This document shows positions 21,028-30,855 of a stretch of 60,996 nt of DNA, piece after piece; positions within the stretch are counted from its first letter, which is position 1, and each line of letters starts with the position of its first letter. The stretch is taken from assembly GCA_022925895.1 (NCBI GenBank), contig JAKSYS010000364.1, positions 1-60,996 of the forward strand, read 5' to 3'. Under the pieces are notes generated by a model. The model was given only the letters and a program-made list of their open reading frames with translations, made no database searches and had not been told where the DNA came from. The position numbers were made by a program, and so were the translations under genes. The stretch comes from Fragilaria crotonensis. Its lineage: Eukaryota; Bacillariophyta; Fragilariophyceae; Fragilariales; Fragilariaceae.

Positions 21028-22890
21028 TTACGCAGCACCTCGTCTTACAGAACGACCGCCAACGGTCCGTCCGGCACGTCGACGCAAAGCACCTCCTCTG
21101 TTCACTGGTCCAGGTAGCATGGCACCACCGGGAGCCCCGAACGCAGACGGGGTGCCGGAGCCTCCAAATGAAAATAGGTTAGAATTGTTTACACCAGTAG
21201 CAGCGGGTGCCGCCCCGCCAAACGCGAAAGCTGGCTGAGGAGCGCCAGCCACTTCAGCGTGAGCCGACGATCCAAACGAAAATGCTGGTTTTGGCGCAGG
21301 TGCTTCAGTCGCTGTCACTGGTGCCCCAGTCGTAACCGCGACGGAAGGTCCAGCAGGAGCACTTGCGGATGCTCCGAAAGTGAAGGATGGTTTTTGGACG
21401 TCAGCGGCTTGCACTGTGGCAACAGAAGTAGAATCGCCTGCTGGTGCATCCGTCAAGGATGACACCGATGCGGCTCCAAATTGAAATGCTGGTTGCACTG
21501 CTTGTGCATTCGTCCCTGTCAAGGATGTCGTTGACGAGCTTGCCGCACCAAATTGAAAGGCTGGTTTTCCCTCGGACTTGTTGTCGTCCGATGGTGCTGA
21601 TGTCGTTGACGAGCTTGCCGCACCAAATTGAAAGGCTGGTTTTCCATCGGACTTGTTGTCGTCCGACGATGCTGTCGGCGTTGTTGTCGCACCAAATTGA
21701 AAGGCTGGCTTTCCATCGGACTTTTTGTCTTCCGATGCCTCTGTCGTCGAAGCTGCAGAACCGAATTGAAAGACGGGTTTTCCATCGGACTTCTTGTCGT
21801 CTGATGCTGCTGCCGTCGCCAGTGTCGCACCAAATTGAAACGTTGGTTTTCCATCTGATTTCCCATCCTCGCCCGCAGGTGCAAATGGATTTGGAACAAC
21901 TTTCACAGCACTATCCACCTTCTTTGCCTCCTTTTTGGGACGTTTGCGACTGAATTCCAACAGCAGCTCTTCCTCTCGTGCTTTGCGTTTTTGTGGATCA
22001 GCAGGTTTGCGGCGAAAGGTTCGAGCGTCGTGGGCACGACTCAAAGACGGTCGCTTGCGGGGACCTTGGAAAGAATCCACTTCCAGTTTGCGTTTCTTGG
22101 AATTGGAGGAACCATTTTCGGTAGATTTTGGATTGACTTGCATGATGAACGAGCGCCTTGGAGCGTATGCCTGGAAAAAATGTGGGTCGAGCGGCTTATC
22201 GAGAAAGTACGGCTGTTTGGCTGCCGGGCCTAGCGGAACTGGTTGTGGTCGATATGGCACCATGGCCAAGCCATGGCTCGGCTTTTTTGAACGATCATAG
22301 GGCGACAATCGGAAGTCGATCGGTTGCTGACTTTGCGTCGAGGTTGTCTCAAAATGATTTCTTGATGTTTTACTCTCCTCCTCCGAAGGCCGTGCCTTTG
22401 TATCGACTCCAGGTGAGATTGGATTCTCATTTTCTTTGTTATTTGACGAAGACGATTTCATTTTTGTGGTAGGAGTGGCGACACGCGACCGACGCTTGTG
22501 TGGGATCACTGGCGAGGGCGTTTGAATTTGAACCTGCAAGACGGCGTCTTGAGGAGCTTTCTGGCGGTCATAGACATATCGCTTGGACAGCACGCTTCCA
22601 TCCGAGTGTTTCTCAAACAACACTTTCTTTTTCCAAGAACAACAATCGATGGCATACTGAACAACAGTGCGAATCGCCAACGCGAGGACAGAGCTGTCTT
22701 GAGTGGCATTTTCACGGGTAAACCGACCGCCACGTAAAATCGATCGATCCATGTTCTTTCGTCGCCATCGACGAATCTTCAATTCAATTGTTCGAATAGG
22801 CAGCCATGCCAGTGCACCAAACACGATGGCGGCGGTCCAGGGTGACTCAAGTGGCAAGGCTGACGCGAGTTGCTGGAGCAACTGCATCAT
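21028..22890 (-). CDS. Membrane-anchored FG-repeat nucleoporin (POM121-like layout)
   Basis: 620 aa, single exon. A hydrophobic segment at about residues 15-32 (SPWTAAIVFGALAWLP) is followed by a basic stretch and a long Lys/Arg/Pro-rich region with nuclear-localisation-like clusters (SKKRKLEV, RKRPKKEAKK). The C-terminal half has about eleven Phe-Gly motifs, mostly FxFG (FQFG six times, then FTFG, FSFG, FAFG, FSFG and a final AFG). The protein ends in an Arg-rich tail (RRRAGRTVGGRSVRRGAA). FG repeats line the nuclear pore and bind transport receptors. An N-terminal membrane anchor plus C-terminal FG domain is the layout of animal POM121. Homology to POM121 is not shown; this may be a convergent or lineage-specific transmembrane nucleoporin. 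Confidence 0.8.
   Translation of the reverse strand: MMQLLQQLASALPLESPWTAAIVFGALAWLPIRTIELKIRRWRRKNMDRSILRGGRFTRENATQDSSVLALAIRTVVQYAIDCCSWKKKVLFEKHSDGSVLSKRYVYDRQKAPQDAVLQVQIQTPSPVIPHKRRSRVATPTTKMKSSSSNNKENENPISPGVDTKARPSEEESKTSRNHFETTSTQSQQPIDFRLSPYDRSKKPSHGLAMVPYRPQPVPLGPAAKQPYFLDKPLDPHFFQAYAPRRSFIMQVNPKSTENGSSNSKKRKLEVDSFQGPRKRPSLSRAHDARTFRRKPADPQKRKAREEELLLEFSRKRPKKEAKKVDSAVKVVPNPFAPAGEDGKSDGKPTFQFGATLATAAASDDKKSDGKPVFQFGSAASTTEASEDKKSDGKPAFQFGATTTPTASSDDNKSDGKPAFQFGAASSSTTSAPSDDNKSEGKPAFQFGAASSSTTSLTGTNAQAVQPAFQFGAASVSSLTDAPAGDSTSVATVQAADVQKPSFTFGASASAPAGPSVAVTTGAPVTATEAPAPKPAFSFGSSAHAEVAGAPQPAFAFGGAAPAATGVNNSNLFSFGGSGTPSAFGAPGGAMLPGPVNRGGALRRRAGRTVGGRSVRRGAA
21530..21860 (-). repeat. 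In-frame minisatellite encoding FQFG repeats
   Basis: Degenerate tandem units of about 54-66 bp inside the nucleoporin gene. Each encodes a module like DDNKSDGKPAFQFGA, with about five clear copies. Unit length stays a multiple of three, so the frame is kept; copy number is likely to vary between alleles. Confidence 0.8.
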
Positions 22891-23328
22891 TAAAGCCTTT
22901 TTATGTCTTGGTTGTGGAGCGTGGAGTTACGCTCAGTAGCCTGCTATGACTTTCATACGTGTCCTCTACGTATGGCAGTCTCAGTGGTGCTTTACGTCTG
23001 ATTGGCTCATGAACACGGAACTCAAATTCAAAAAATTGGTGGAATACAATCGTTGGCTCTTATTTCAGTAAAACATGGTACACTCCCATTTCGAGTGAGA
23101 TTTCAATATACTGGAGTACCAATAGCTTATGGCTACTGGAGGTTTGCACTGAATTACTAAGGCTACAGTGTACTGGTACAACAGGACACTCGTTAAGCGT
23201 CCAGATGTCCAGACTCCACGAGAGTGTGCAAGAGAACAAGTCCCACACACTTAGGTAACGCCCGAACTACAAAAGGAACACCTGTTGACCCAGCTCATGC
23301 TGGCATTCCAGCTCACTGTACTTGTACA
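22891..23328. promoter_or_regulatory. Divergent intergenic region between nucleoporin and CHMP7-like genes
   Basis: 438 bp separating two head-to-head genes, both predicted to act at the nuclear envelope. An in-frame upstream Met at 23224 would shorten the gap. No motif was recognised. Confidence 0.4.
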
Positions 23329-24723
23329 ATGATGCGACTGCTGTGGCAAAGCAACAATGACGACGTCTATGATCAACCCGATGATGACTTTGTCATTGCA
23401 TTATCATCTGATACGATTGATGTTGACCAACCAAATTGCCACAAGGAATCAGCATTGCTTGCATCGCCACAACAGACGGTGCCTTGCTGGAGCACTTCAT
23501 TTCGAGATGCCTGCATATCCTTGCAAACACTAACCGCGACACCACATGAAGTTTTGGAGTATTTGGAGAGAACCAACAAGGAGGAAGATCCTTCTTCATT
23601 GGAACTTCCCAAAAAATCAAAAGCAATACTCTGGAAAAGCAACAACGTTGTGCCAACCATTATTGAGAAATACCATCAACAACAACGACGAGAACAAGAA
23701 AGAAGAAATGCGAAGGAACGAAAGCAAGGATTATTGACCAAAGTTGCAACGCAGGTGTTGCAACGCATCTTTTTTATTCAGGATGTGGAGGATGTAGACA
23801 CATGGAAGGAGGAAAATGACGACCATTCGTCGGAACACGACTTGGGATGGCAACAAGAGATTGCCAACATCGATTTGGCTGTTCAATGCTGCCAAAGCCT
23901 TGTACGTCACGCCTCCGCCGGTAAAGTTTTGCTTCGACACGGAGACTCAGAACATTCTGTCATCGGATGGATACGATCTCTTCCCACAGAACTGGTATCG
24001 AAGCTTCCCGATGGACAAATAAACGTTCTCGTAGACGCATTGCTGGAAATGAAGCTAGCCCGCATAGTCGACGACATTCTCGCAATCGGCTTTTCAAATG
24101 ACACAGATTGCGACATTTCGATGGCGCTCTTTCGAATCGACGTGGCTGTGCAAGCAACAGAAGCATCCTTGGAACAATGGACGATTCAGCGTGACGCTGC
24201 CCTGACCAGGGCAATTCAGTGCAAGCGCCTGAATCGGAACGCGGCAGCCATGCACGAAATGAAACGGAAGGCGCTCTATGAGAGTCATTTAGAAACCACC
24301 CGCGGTACCTTGATCAATCTTGAACAAACGCGACACGCCGTTCAGACAGCTCAGTCGCAAGCGCAGCTGGTTCGAGTGTTGGAGGAGACAGCATCGACGT
24401 GGAAAGTTGTACGACAACACGGAGTGACTGTCGAAGAGGTCGACGATCTCGCTCTGGAGTTGGCAGAAGAATTGGGGCATTTGAACGATGACAACAGCAA
24501 ACTTCTACAGCTCGCGAACGACGACTTTAGTGAGGAGGAGTTGCTCATAGAACTGGGCAATTTGACGCTTGCTGACAATGGCCGAATCCAAACTGTGAAG
24601 CAATCATCGTCCCAGTCATTTGCTCATGAGACCAAAGACAACTTGAACGATGCTGCGGACATTAAGGACGAAAATGGCACGGTGCAGAATGCTAATGCAA
24701 ATGAGCCTGTTGTTGCAGATTAA
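23329..24723 (+). CDS. CHMP7-like ESCRT-III protein (Snf7 domain)
   Basis: About 464 aa from Met at 23329 (MMRLLWQSNNDD). The open frame begins at 23224 but the extra residues look untranslated. The N-terminal half is helical and without a clear motif. From about residue 310 the sequence has the Snf7/ESCRT-III pattern: basic helices (RLNRNAAAMHEMKRKALYES, then THLE-type spacing through LINLEQTRHAVQTAQSQAQ) and then acidic C-terminal helices (VEEVDDLALELAEELG, FSEEELLIELGNL). An N-terminal extension ahead of a Snf7 domain is the architecture of CHMP7. In animals and yeast CHMP7 seals and monitors the nuclear envelope with LEM-domain proteins. Smaller CHMPs are about 220 aa, so length also favours CHMP7. 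Confidence 0.77.
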   Translation: MMRLLWQSNNDDVYDQPDDDFVIALSSDTIDVDQPNCHKESALLASPQQTVPCWSTSFRDACISLQTLTATPHEVLEYLERTNKEEDPSSLELPKKSKAILWKSNNVVPTIIEKYHQQQRREQERRNAKERKQGLLTKVATQVLQRIFFIQDVEDVDTWKEENDDHSSEHDLGWQQEIANIDLAVQCCQSLVRHASAGKVLLRHGDSEHSVIGWIRSLPTELVSKLPDGQINVLVDALLEMKLARIVDDILAIGFSNDTDCDISMALFRIDVAVQATEASLEQWTIQRDAALTRAIQCKRLNRNAAAMHEMKRKALYESHLETTRGTLINLEQTRHAVQTAQSQAQLVRVLEETASTWKVVRQHGVTVEEVDDLALELAEELGHLNDDNSKLLQLANDDFSEEELLIELGNLTLADNGRIQTVKQSSSQSFAHETKDNLNDAADIKDENGTVQNANANEPVVAD

Positions 24724-24951
24724 CGACCTTCATGGTAAGCGACGTGTCGCTCTTCTCTAAATGCAGGAGCTAAGTTTGGTGAACGCTGATCATCCCATTT
24801 CACGCTTTGGATGAACGCCTTGCCAAGAGCAAGCAGAAGGGAAGTGCATTACTAAACAGATCTCTTCTTATTGCTCGTTTAGCTCTTTCCTAAAGGCACT
24901 GGTTGAAGGAGAATGCATGATATCATGAATACGTCGAGATCCTATCCTCAT

Positions 24952-25945
24952 CTACTCAAAGTCTGCCTTGGAATGGCGTTCCTTCAAACCGTCTGGGCCT
25001 GGACTCAATACACGAATACCGCGCTGGACTCCGGGGCGAGCGCCTACCAAGTCGACCCACTTCTTCAAGTTCGTGTAGGACGACCCAGCCAAGTAGTCCT
25101 GTTCCACGAGTCGTTTGGTAAAGGCCCAGTGCATAAAGTCAGCGATGGTAATCTCGTCGCCGCACAGATAGTCCTTTCCTTCCAACTGTTTGTCCAATAC
25201 ATCCATGATGCGTTTTGTTTCGATGGTGAATCTATCGATGGCATATTCCCTTCAGAACAAGAATGATTTGCATTCTGGTTAGGAAAACGACCATGACAAG
25301 AAATTGTCGCAACAACGCATCGCCAACGTACCAGTTCATAGGAGCTCCACCATTTTTATAATGACCGAGGCCTCCTCCGCCGTAAGATCCACTTGCGCCA
25401 GTTTGATAGAACGTCCAACTCAAGCATTCGGCCTTTCCTGCTGGATCTTTTGGTAGAAACGTATCGTACTTCTCGGCCAAATAAACCAAAATGGCGCCAG
25501 ACTCAAAGACTCTTGCGCCATTAGACTGATCGTAAATGGCAGGGATTTTGCTATTGGGGTTGACATCGACAAATCCAGATGTGAATTGATCACCCTTACC
25601 AATATGAATGAGCCAAGCATCGTACTCAATGCCCTTGAGATCACTAATTTCTTCCAAAAGGATACTAGCTTTGACACCGTTCGGAGTGGCAAATCCGTAG
25701 AGTTGAATGTCGTGCTCACCCTTGGGAAGTTCTTTGGTTGTTTGAGCACCAGATTTGGGAAGGTTGGATCCATGGAAGGGCTTCATGGTTTCTTCATCGT
25801 AGGCCCAAACTTCGGGGACCTTGTAGTCAGCAGGATAACTTGGCTTGTCGACAGCGCTGAGGGCAGTTGTCGTTGAGAACGTCGCAAGGGCAGCAGGTAA
25901 ACGATAGAATCGACTGGACTGCAACAGAAGGGGCACTAACCTCAT
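24952..25945 (-). CDS. Glutathione S-transferase, YghU-like (2 exons)
   Basis: Exons 25332-25945 and 24952-25249 with an 82-nt GT-AG intron (phase 2); about 303 aa. Splicing gives MNWEYAIDRFTIETKRIMDV, closely matching the YghU family. A 30-residue N-terminus with Arg, Ser and Thr but few acids (LLLQSSRFYRLPAALATFST) could be an organelle presequence. The thioredoxin-like GST N-domain follows (IQLYGFATPNGVKASILLEE), with the cis-Pro region NPNSKIPAI and the FESGAILVYLAEKYD block that binds the glutathione gamma-glutamyl group. The helical C-domain has LEGKDYLCGDEITIADF. YghU-type enzymes reduce disulfide bonds with glutathione. The 3' end converges on the CHMP7-like gene. Confidence 0.88.
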
Positions 25946-26879
25946 ATTTGCACACGTTCGTTAGCTTTGTTTGCTTGTTGTGCGCTTGTTCACCGGAGAG
26001 GTATTGCTTGAGTGATTTGGATTTTATGTTTATGCGACAAAGCAAAGATCCAGATGTGTTCGCGAATACCAGCAATAGGCCTTGCCGTAGGCGTAGTACT
26101 CGAGTATATTGTTGTATCACGTACTGTAAATACTGTACAAATAGTTTATCCGGAGCAAGACGCGAACTGTTCGACGAACATCGACGAACCGTCGTGCCCT
26201 AGCCTGTAGAAAAATGAGAACAGACATAGTAGTACTTGTACCAGTACTGGTAGACTGGTTTGTGGATATCTGGGAAGGTCCGAAGTCCGAAGAGTGCCGT
26301 TTTTAGCTCAGAGCTCAGACAATGTTCCGGAACCCCGTAAGACTGAACAGTTCATATGGCTTCTAATGAATGTTTTGAGAACTGTGCTTTGAAATCTCTG
26401 CTCATCAGGGGGCCTAACCCTTTACAGCAAAGCAATTGCAATTGACCTTCATCATCTTGCATCTACTAGTATCTGAGGCTGTAATATTTTAAGACAGTCT
26501 CGTCCTCGTGGTTCATTCCAGTACAGTGTCAGTGGTCCAGCAGTGGTTACCACCCTGATCTGTGCTGTTGTCAACACCAGTGCCACGATGACACAAGAAC
26601 CAATTTATTGTTACACTGGTAATGAATAGAACGTGGCCACATTGACATTTGACCTGACTGGCACATGAGCGTTACTTGTTGTTGCGATGCAGCTGTCGAG
26701 TATTGGCGTATTCTACTGGGCGCAATACAGCAATTCAGTCCTTAACTGATTTGTGGGCTGAGGATACAGGATGCAAAATGAATCAGAATAGTGCAAGCAT
26801 GTTGCTTGTGACTTCATCATTGTACGCTGCCGCAAGGTTGCCAATGACTCCACAGCCTGTTTTAACTTGTTAACCTTCA
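25946..26879. other. Intergenic region
   Basis: About 930 bp with no supported gene. It includes the GST promoter at the left and degenerate GTACT-rich sequence. The SET/MYND pseudogene may extend somewhat into its right end, but no reading frame there is recognisable. Confidence 0.45.
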
Positions 26880-27935
26880 TGTCTCAATCATCACAGAAGT
26901 CAGATGAATCCGTCATCTCTCGCGCAAGCCGCAAATCCTTGCCTCCATCTGGAGCTCTTAATCCCTCCCACCTTCCTTCTCTGCAGGTGTTGTCGTCGCA
27001 ACATATTGTATTGTTCCAAAGCATGCCAAAAAGAGCATTGGCCGGCTCACCGACCGGTATGCATGCAGCTTGGATACCGAAGTTTTTGAAGCGGATCCCG
27101 AGTCCTCAAGTCTTGGAGTGGGAATCAGCGCCCTTCAGACAAAATCATGCACGAGACTGCCGCGTTGCGCGCGCAAATAGCGGTCTCCGGTCGTGAGGAG
27201 GACGATGCCATGCACATCCAGTCAGTACAGGCGGTCATCAACGTGTTTCCAGCCACAAAACAATGTGCAATCATGTTACTGTTGCCTTGTGGACAAGAGT
27301 TAGAAGCTGACAATGGAGGAGGTCGAACTCCGCATGGGATCTACCAAACCAATTGTTTTTTGCTGGTACACGGTCAGGGAGATGTGCAAGATGGTGCTCT
27401 GTTTTTGTCAATTGCGTGCATGAACCATAGCTGGTGTCCTAATGTGAATCACATTTGTCAATGGGACTTGCAAAAAACTTTGGTCTTTGCCAGTCGAGAT
27501 GTAGTAGCAATAGTAGGTGATGAATTGCTCCCAACCTATGGACCACCATCACAGTGGCTCAATACGGAAGGTGGGCATGCAAACTAAGAGGAAAATTCTC
27601 CTTCAAATGCAGGTGCCAAAAGTTTCTGGAGGGCAGCAGGATTGGCGGAGATGACATTATGTATCAATAGCATGAACTGCATGCGTCCATTCCTGATTTG
27701 ATGCTGGTAAAAAGGGTAAACACCAAGAAGCGATTGAGAACATCAAATCAAAGCAAGAAGATATTGGAGGTGGCGTGTTCAGTAAACCATTGTTTAAATA
27801 TGGATATCAGGTGGCACTAACGTATGGGCCTGAAAAATTGAAGGCTAGCTAGCCAGTATTTGGTGAAAGAGCTTGATGCAGTGATTCGTCAGAAGGAGTT
27901 GGATGTCCAGATGCTGTGCAACTTGATCAAATGTT
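26880..27935 (+). pseudogene. SET/MYND (SMYD-like) methyltransferase pseudogene
   Basis: Coding traces in changing frames. Near 26990-27080 there is the second half of a MYND zinc finger (YCSKACQKEHWPAHRPVC). From 27147 to 27587 an open frame carries SET-domain blocks: ACMNHSWCPNVNHICQWDL (the SET MNHSC.PN motif, with Trp where Cys is usual) and FASRDVVAIVGDELLPTYG. After the stop, another frame continues with post-SET cysteines (KFSFKCRCQKFLEG) and then helical C-terminal traces to about 27935. There are several frame changes and stops. SMYD-type enzymes methylate lysines on histones or cytosolic proteins; this copy is dead. Confidence 0.7.
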
Positions 27936-28226
27936 GAGATATTAAAGACAGATTGCTCCCTGAATTGGCCCTGTTATGTAGCATGGTGGTTTGTTTTAGC
28001 TGTTAACCATCGTCGATGCACTGTAACGCGACTAGTGTATCCCAGTGACGTCCCAGAGTTCCAGTAGTAGGACTTGTAGTAGTAGTACATACAGTAACGT
28101 CATCCGCAATTGAGCTACAGTGTACCAGTATCCCATTCCTTCTACCGGTAGTACTGGTTTTTTTCTTCTTTTCCCATACACAAGACTACACCAGCAGTCC
28201 CGAGTCCCGAGGGGCTGTACTTGTAC

Positions 28227-29004
28227 CAGGGGTGGCACGTTAGGTTTTTCGATTAGGTTTTTGCTTAGGTTTTTGGCAAAAACCTAATGGTTCTAAAACT
28301 CAAGGTTTTTGGTTTTTGGGTTTTTGCTCTGGTTTTAAGGGAGAATTCCGGATTCTATGTCATCTAGATGAACGACGTATTCTGGATTTTGGAGTGTTTT
28401 GCGTCTGGTACGAGTATCTTGCATACGCCTATTAGCAATACGCACTTAATAATTAAGCTGAAACAGCCTGCACGATGCAAAGGTAAAGAAACTGGTTTAC
28501 ATCAAGACCAACTATAAATTCTTTCGCGATTGCAACTGGACATCTGATGATGCTGATCTTGTTGCCAATGCTGATGATGCTTCTCGATACTAGGACCTGG
28601 CTGGTCGCCATCGCGGCAACGGCAAACAACGTGACACATCGGCTCTATCCGAGTTCGACGACTAGACTCTACTAGACACTATACAGATCCGATTAGGTTT
28701 CACCAATTTGACGTCAGCGCGTACCAATCAGGATGCTCTCAGTATGTTACTGTCTTACTGTAGTACTGTATGTCAGTACGTTGAACGTGAAGATATCAGT
28801 ACTGTGACGTGGGCGCTGACGTCAAATTGGTGAAACCTAATCGGACCCCGTCTCAGACGTCAGCTGTACGCTGTACTAGGTACCAGTACTAGCCACTACG
28901 TTCACTAAGTTCAAAAACCTAAATTTAGGTTTTTCTAGGTTTTTGCCCAAAAACCCAAAAACCTAATCTTGATTTTGAAAACTTTAGGTTTTTGCCAGCC
29001 CTTG
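28227..29004. mobile_element. Non-autonomous hAT element (MITE-like), 778 bp
   Basis: An 8-bp direct repeat ACTTGTAC flanks the element exactly (28219-28226 and 29005-29012). The ends are imperfect terminal inverted repeats: CAGGGGTGGCA on the left and CAAGGGCTGGCA read inward from the right. Both are close to the CAAGGGTGGCAA ends of the hAT element at 35115. Clustered AAAAACCTAA/TTAGGTTTTT words fill both subterminal regions. No transposase ORF is present, so it would need the transposase of a related element. An 8-bp target duplication is diagnostic of hAT. Confidence 0.88.
28688..28845. repeat. Perfect 33-bp inverted repeat with 92-bp spacer
   Basis: 28688-28720 and 28813-28845 are exact reverse complements, checked base by base. 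Each arm contains the palindrome TGACGTCA and a GATTAGGTTT word. It lies in the middle of the non-autonomous hAT element and may be a nested smaller element; no target duplication was found around it. Confidence 0.95.
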
Positions 29005-29012
29005 ACTTGTAC

Positions 29013-29440
29013 TATGGTTTCCGTTTTACCAAGTGGATACTGGATACTCCCACGACCTACAACGCTACAACTTCATGGTCCGTCAGAGGTGTGAAAGTGA
29101 CGAACACTTGAAATTTGAAAACCGTTGCGACGTAGAAACTTCTCAGCACTCTCGTCATGTTGATTCACGGCTCGTTCATGGTATCATTCTACGAAATTTA
29201 ATGCAAGTGCCCCGGATCTGAACCATCTAAGGAGTACGAGGCGAACGTGGCAACGTCGTACGTTTCCTGACCACCGATTTGAACACGAAATGACCGTGAT
29301 TCCCGCATTTCGTCCGTGCAGGTTTTCCTCTTCGCGTGACGCTTCACGCATGAAGAGATTCAGGCACAGGAAAACAACTCACCATTCGTGTTCATTGTTC
29401 TTGCTCATACTTCTCTTCCTTCCTAAAAAACAAATTCGAA
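29013..29440. promoter_or_regulatory. 5' region of the F-box/Sel1 gene
   Basis: 428 bp between the hAT relic and the start codon at 29441. The hAT insertion places AT-rich transposon sequence about 440 bp upstream of this gene. No discrete element was identified. Confidence 0.35.
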
Positions 29441-30334
29441 ATGACTTCATCAACATGCTCCAAGATCCCCGCTGTGGATCCTCTCTACTTCTCCGAAACC
29501 ACCGCGAACGATGAATCACTTCTCACTCAACTTCCTGCCGAACTACTGGCAACTTGTTTGGTCGAGTACGCCGATTGGGGTGAGCTCGCCAAACTCGCTT
29601 GCGTTCAGAAATCCTGGTCAACCCTTCTGAGCGACGCGGCCAAAAAGTCTCGTGAAGCCCAATGGGAACTCGCCCAGGCCCTGTTGGAGGGAACACACGG
29701 ACTCCAAGCCAACGTTAATCTCGCAATAACAATTCTTAATGACCTCGCGGGCGTTCGCTTGGTGGAGGGCGACGAGCTCGATACATTTGAATACGAAATT
29801 CAAAAAGAGGAGGAATTGTTTGCTCCCGCCATGAAGCTTCTCGCTGACTGCTACCTCCAAGATGACGACGAAACAGCACGCGGAATGACCTGGCTACAGG
29901 CCGCCTACGACCTTGGCAACGACTTTGACGCCGCCCACGACTTGGCGCACATTTATGAATACGGAAAGGATTATGTTAGTCAGGATGTCTTTGCCGCTGC
30001 GGACTGGTTCTTGAAGGCTGCGCAAGGCGGTCATGTCGAAGCCATGGCAGAATACGCCATGTGCTGCGAATTGGGTTGTGGTCGGGATCAAAACGACCAT
30101 GAAGCACTCGAGTGGTACATGAAGGCTGCTACTCATGGTCACGTGATTTCATATTATTCTGTTGGTGAAGCCTTTGAAGAAGCGCGAGGTGTTCCCCAAA
30201 GTGATGAAGAGGCTTGCTTGTGGTATTACAAAGCGGCAGTTATGGGCGATGAGGGATCGAAAAATGCTCTGCGTCGCTTGCGTGACATTGCTCGGATCGT
30301 ATTACCCGGTTTCAGTGCTGTGATTGAGTCATAA
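29441..30334 (+). CDS. F-box protein with Sel1-like repeats
   Basis: 297 aa, single exon. Residues about 27-66 form an F-box (LTQLPAELLATCLVEYADWG, then LACVQKSWSTLLSDA), the Skp1-binding motif of SCF ubiquitin ligases. From about residue 125 there are four or so Sel1-like repeats of 36 residues. They show the A-x2-W-x3-A-A-x2-G pattern (AADWFLKAAQGGHVEAMAEY; ALEWYMKAATHGHVISYYSV; ACLWYYKAAVMGDEGSKNAL). Sel1 repeats form an alpha-solenoid that binds protein partners. A role as substrate adaptor of an SCF ligase follows from the domains; the substrate is unknown. Similar F-box/Sel1 or MYND/Sel1 proteins are common in diatoms. Confidence 0.87.
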   Translation: MTSSTCSKIPAVDPLYFSETTANDESLLTQLPAELLATCLVEYADWGELAKLACVQKSWSTLLSDAAKKSREAQWELAQALLEGTHGLQANVNLAITILNDLAGVRLVEGDELDTFEYEIQKEEELFAPAMKLLADCYLQDDDETARGMTWLQAAYDLGNDFDAAHDLAHIYEYGKDYVSQDVFAAADWFLKAAQGGHVEAMAEYAMCCELGCGRDQNDHEALEWYMKAATHGHVISYYSVGEAFEEARGVPQSDEEACLWYYKAAVMGDEGSKNALRRLRDIARIVLPGFSAVIES

Positions 30335-30855
30335 CGAAAGTGCGCAGCTGCGAGGTTCTCGCGGTGATGCCACACCGAAACAGTTTTGAAACAACTTAGA
30401 TTGATGTGCTTTGTAGGGTGTTGTTAAAATGAATGTTAAAAGTGGCTATTCATTTGAGTAACACTACCTGGTACTACCGGTAGAGAGTTATGTCCTCCAC
30501 TGAGTAGATTGTACAACTATTTCTGGTACTAGTAGAGGTAGACCCTATCCTTGTAGTACGTACTTCCACACCAAGGTTGAAGTACATGTAGCATTCACTT
30601 CGCATAGTATGAGGTAATTAGTGTACCACTCGTAGGACTGTACAATGTTCTACCGGTAGTGCTCCAACAAGTAACCTCACCTGATATTTGGGAGGATGCG
30701 ACGACCGACCAGCACAATGTGAATGGACAATGAGCTATAAGCAACGAGCAATGAGTGATCATCTCATCAACCCCCACCCTGTAACCTTGTCGGATGTTAT
30801 AATTGCAAGAAGTGAAATTCAGTTCGACCTCTAAGATTCTCACTCGAGAGTCAGC
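30335..30855. other. Intergenic spacer
   Basis: 521 bp, no gene. Two TACCGGTA palindromes lie here (30475-30482 and 30651-30658), along with CTACTACC/GGTAGTAC words. The LINE-derived sequence starts at or near 30850. Confidence 0.45.

Noticed and set aside
21519-21899. 126-codon minus-strand and 169-codon plus-strand open frames in the nucleoporin gene
   Set aside because: Repetitive shadow frames of the FQFG minisatellite; the main frame has the coherent FG protein.
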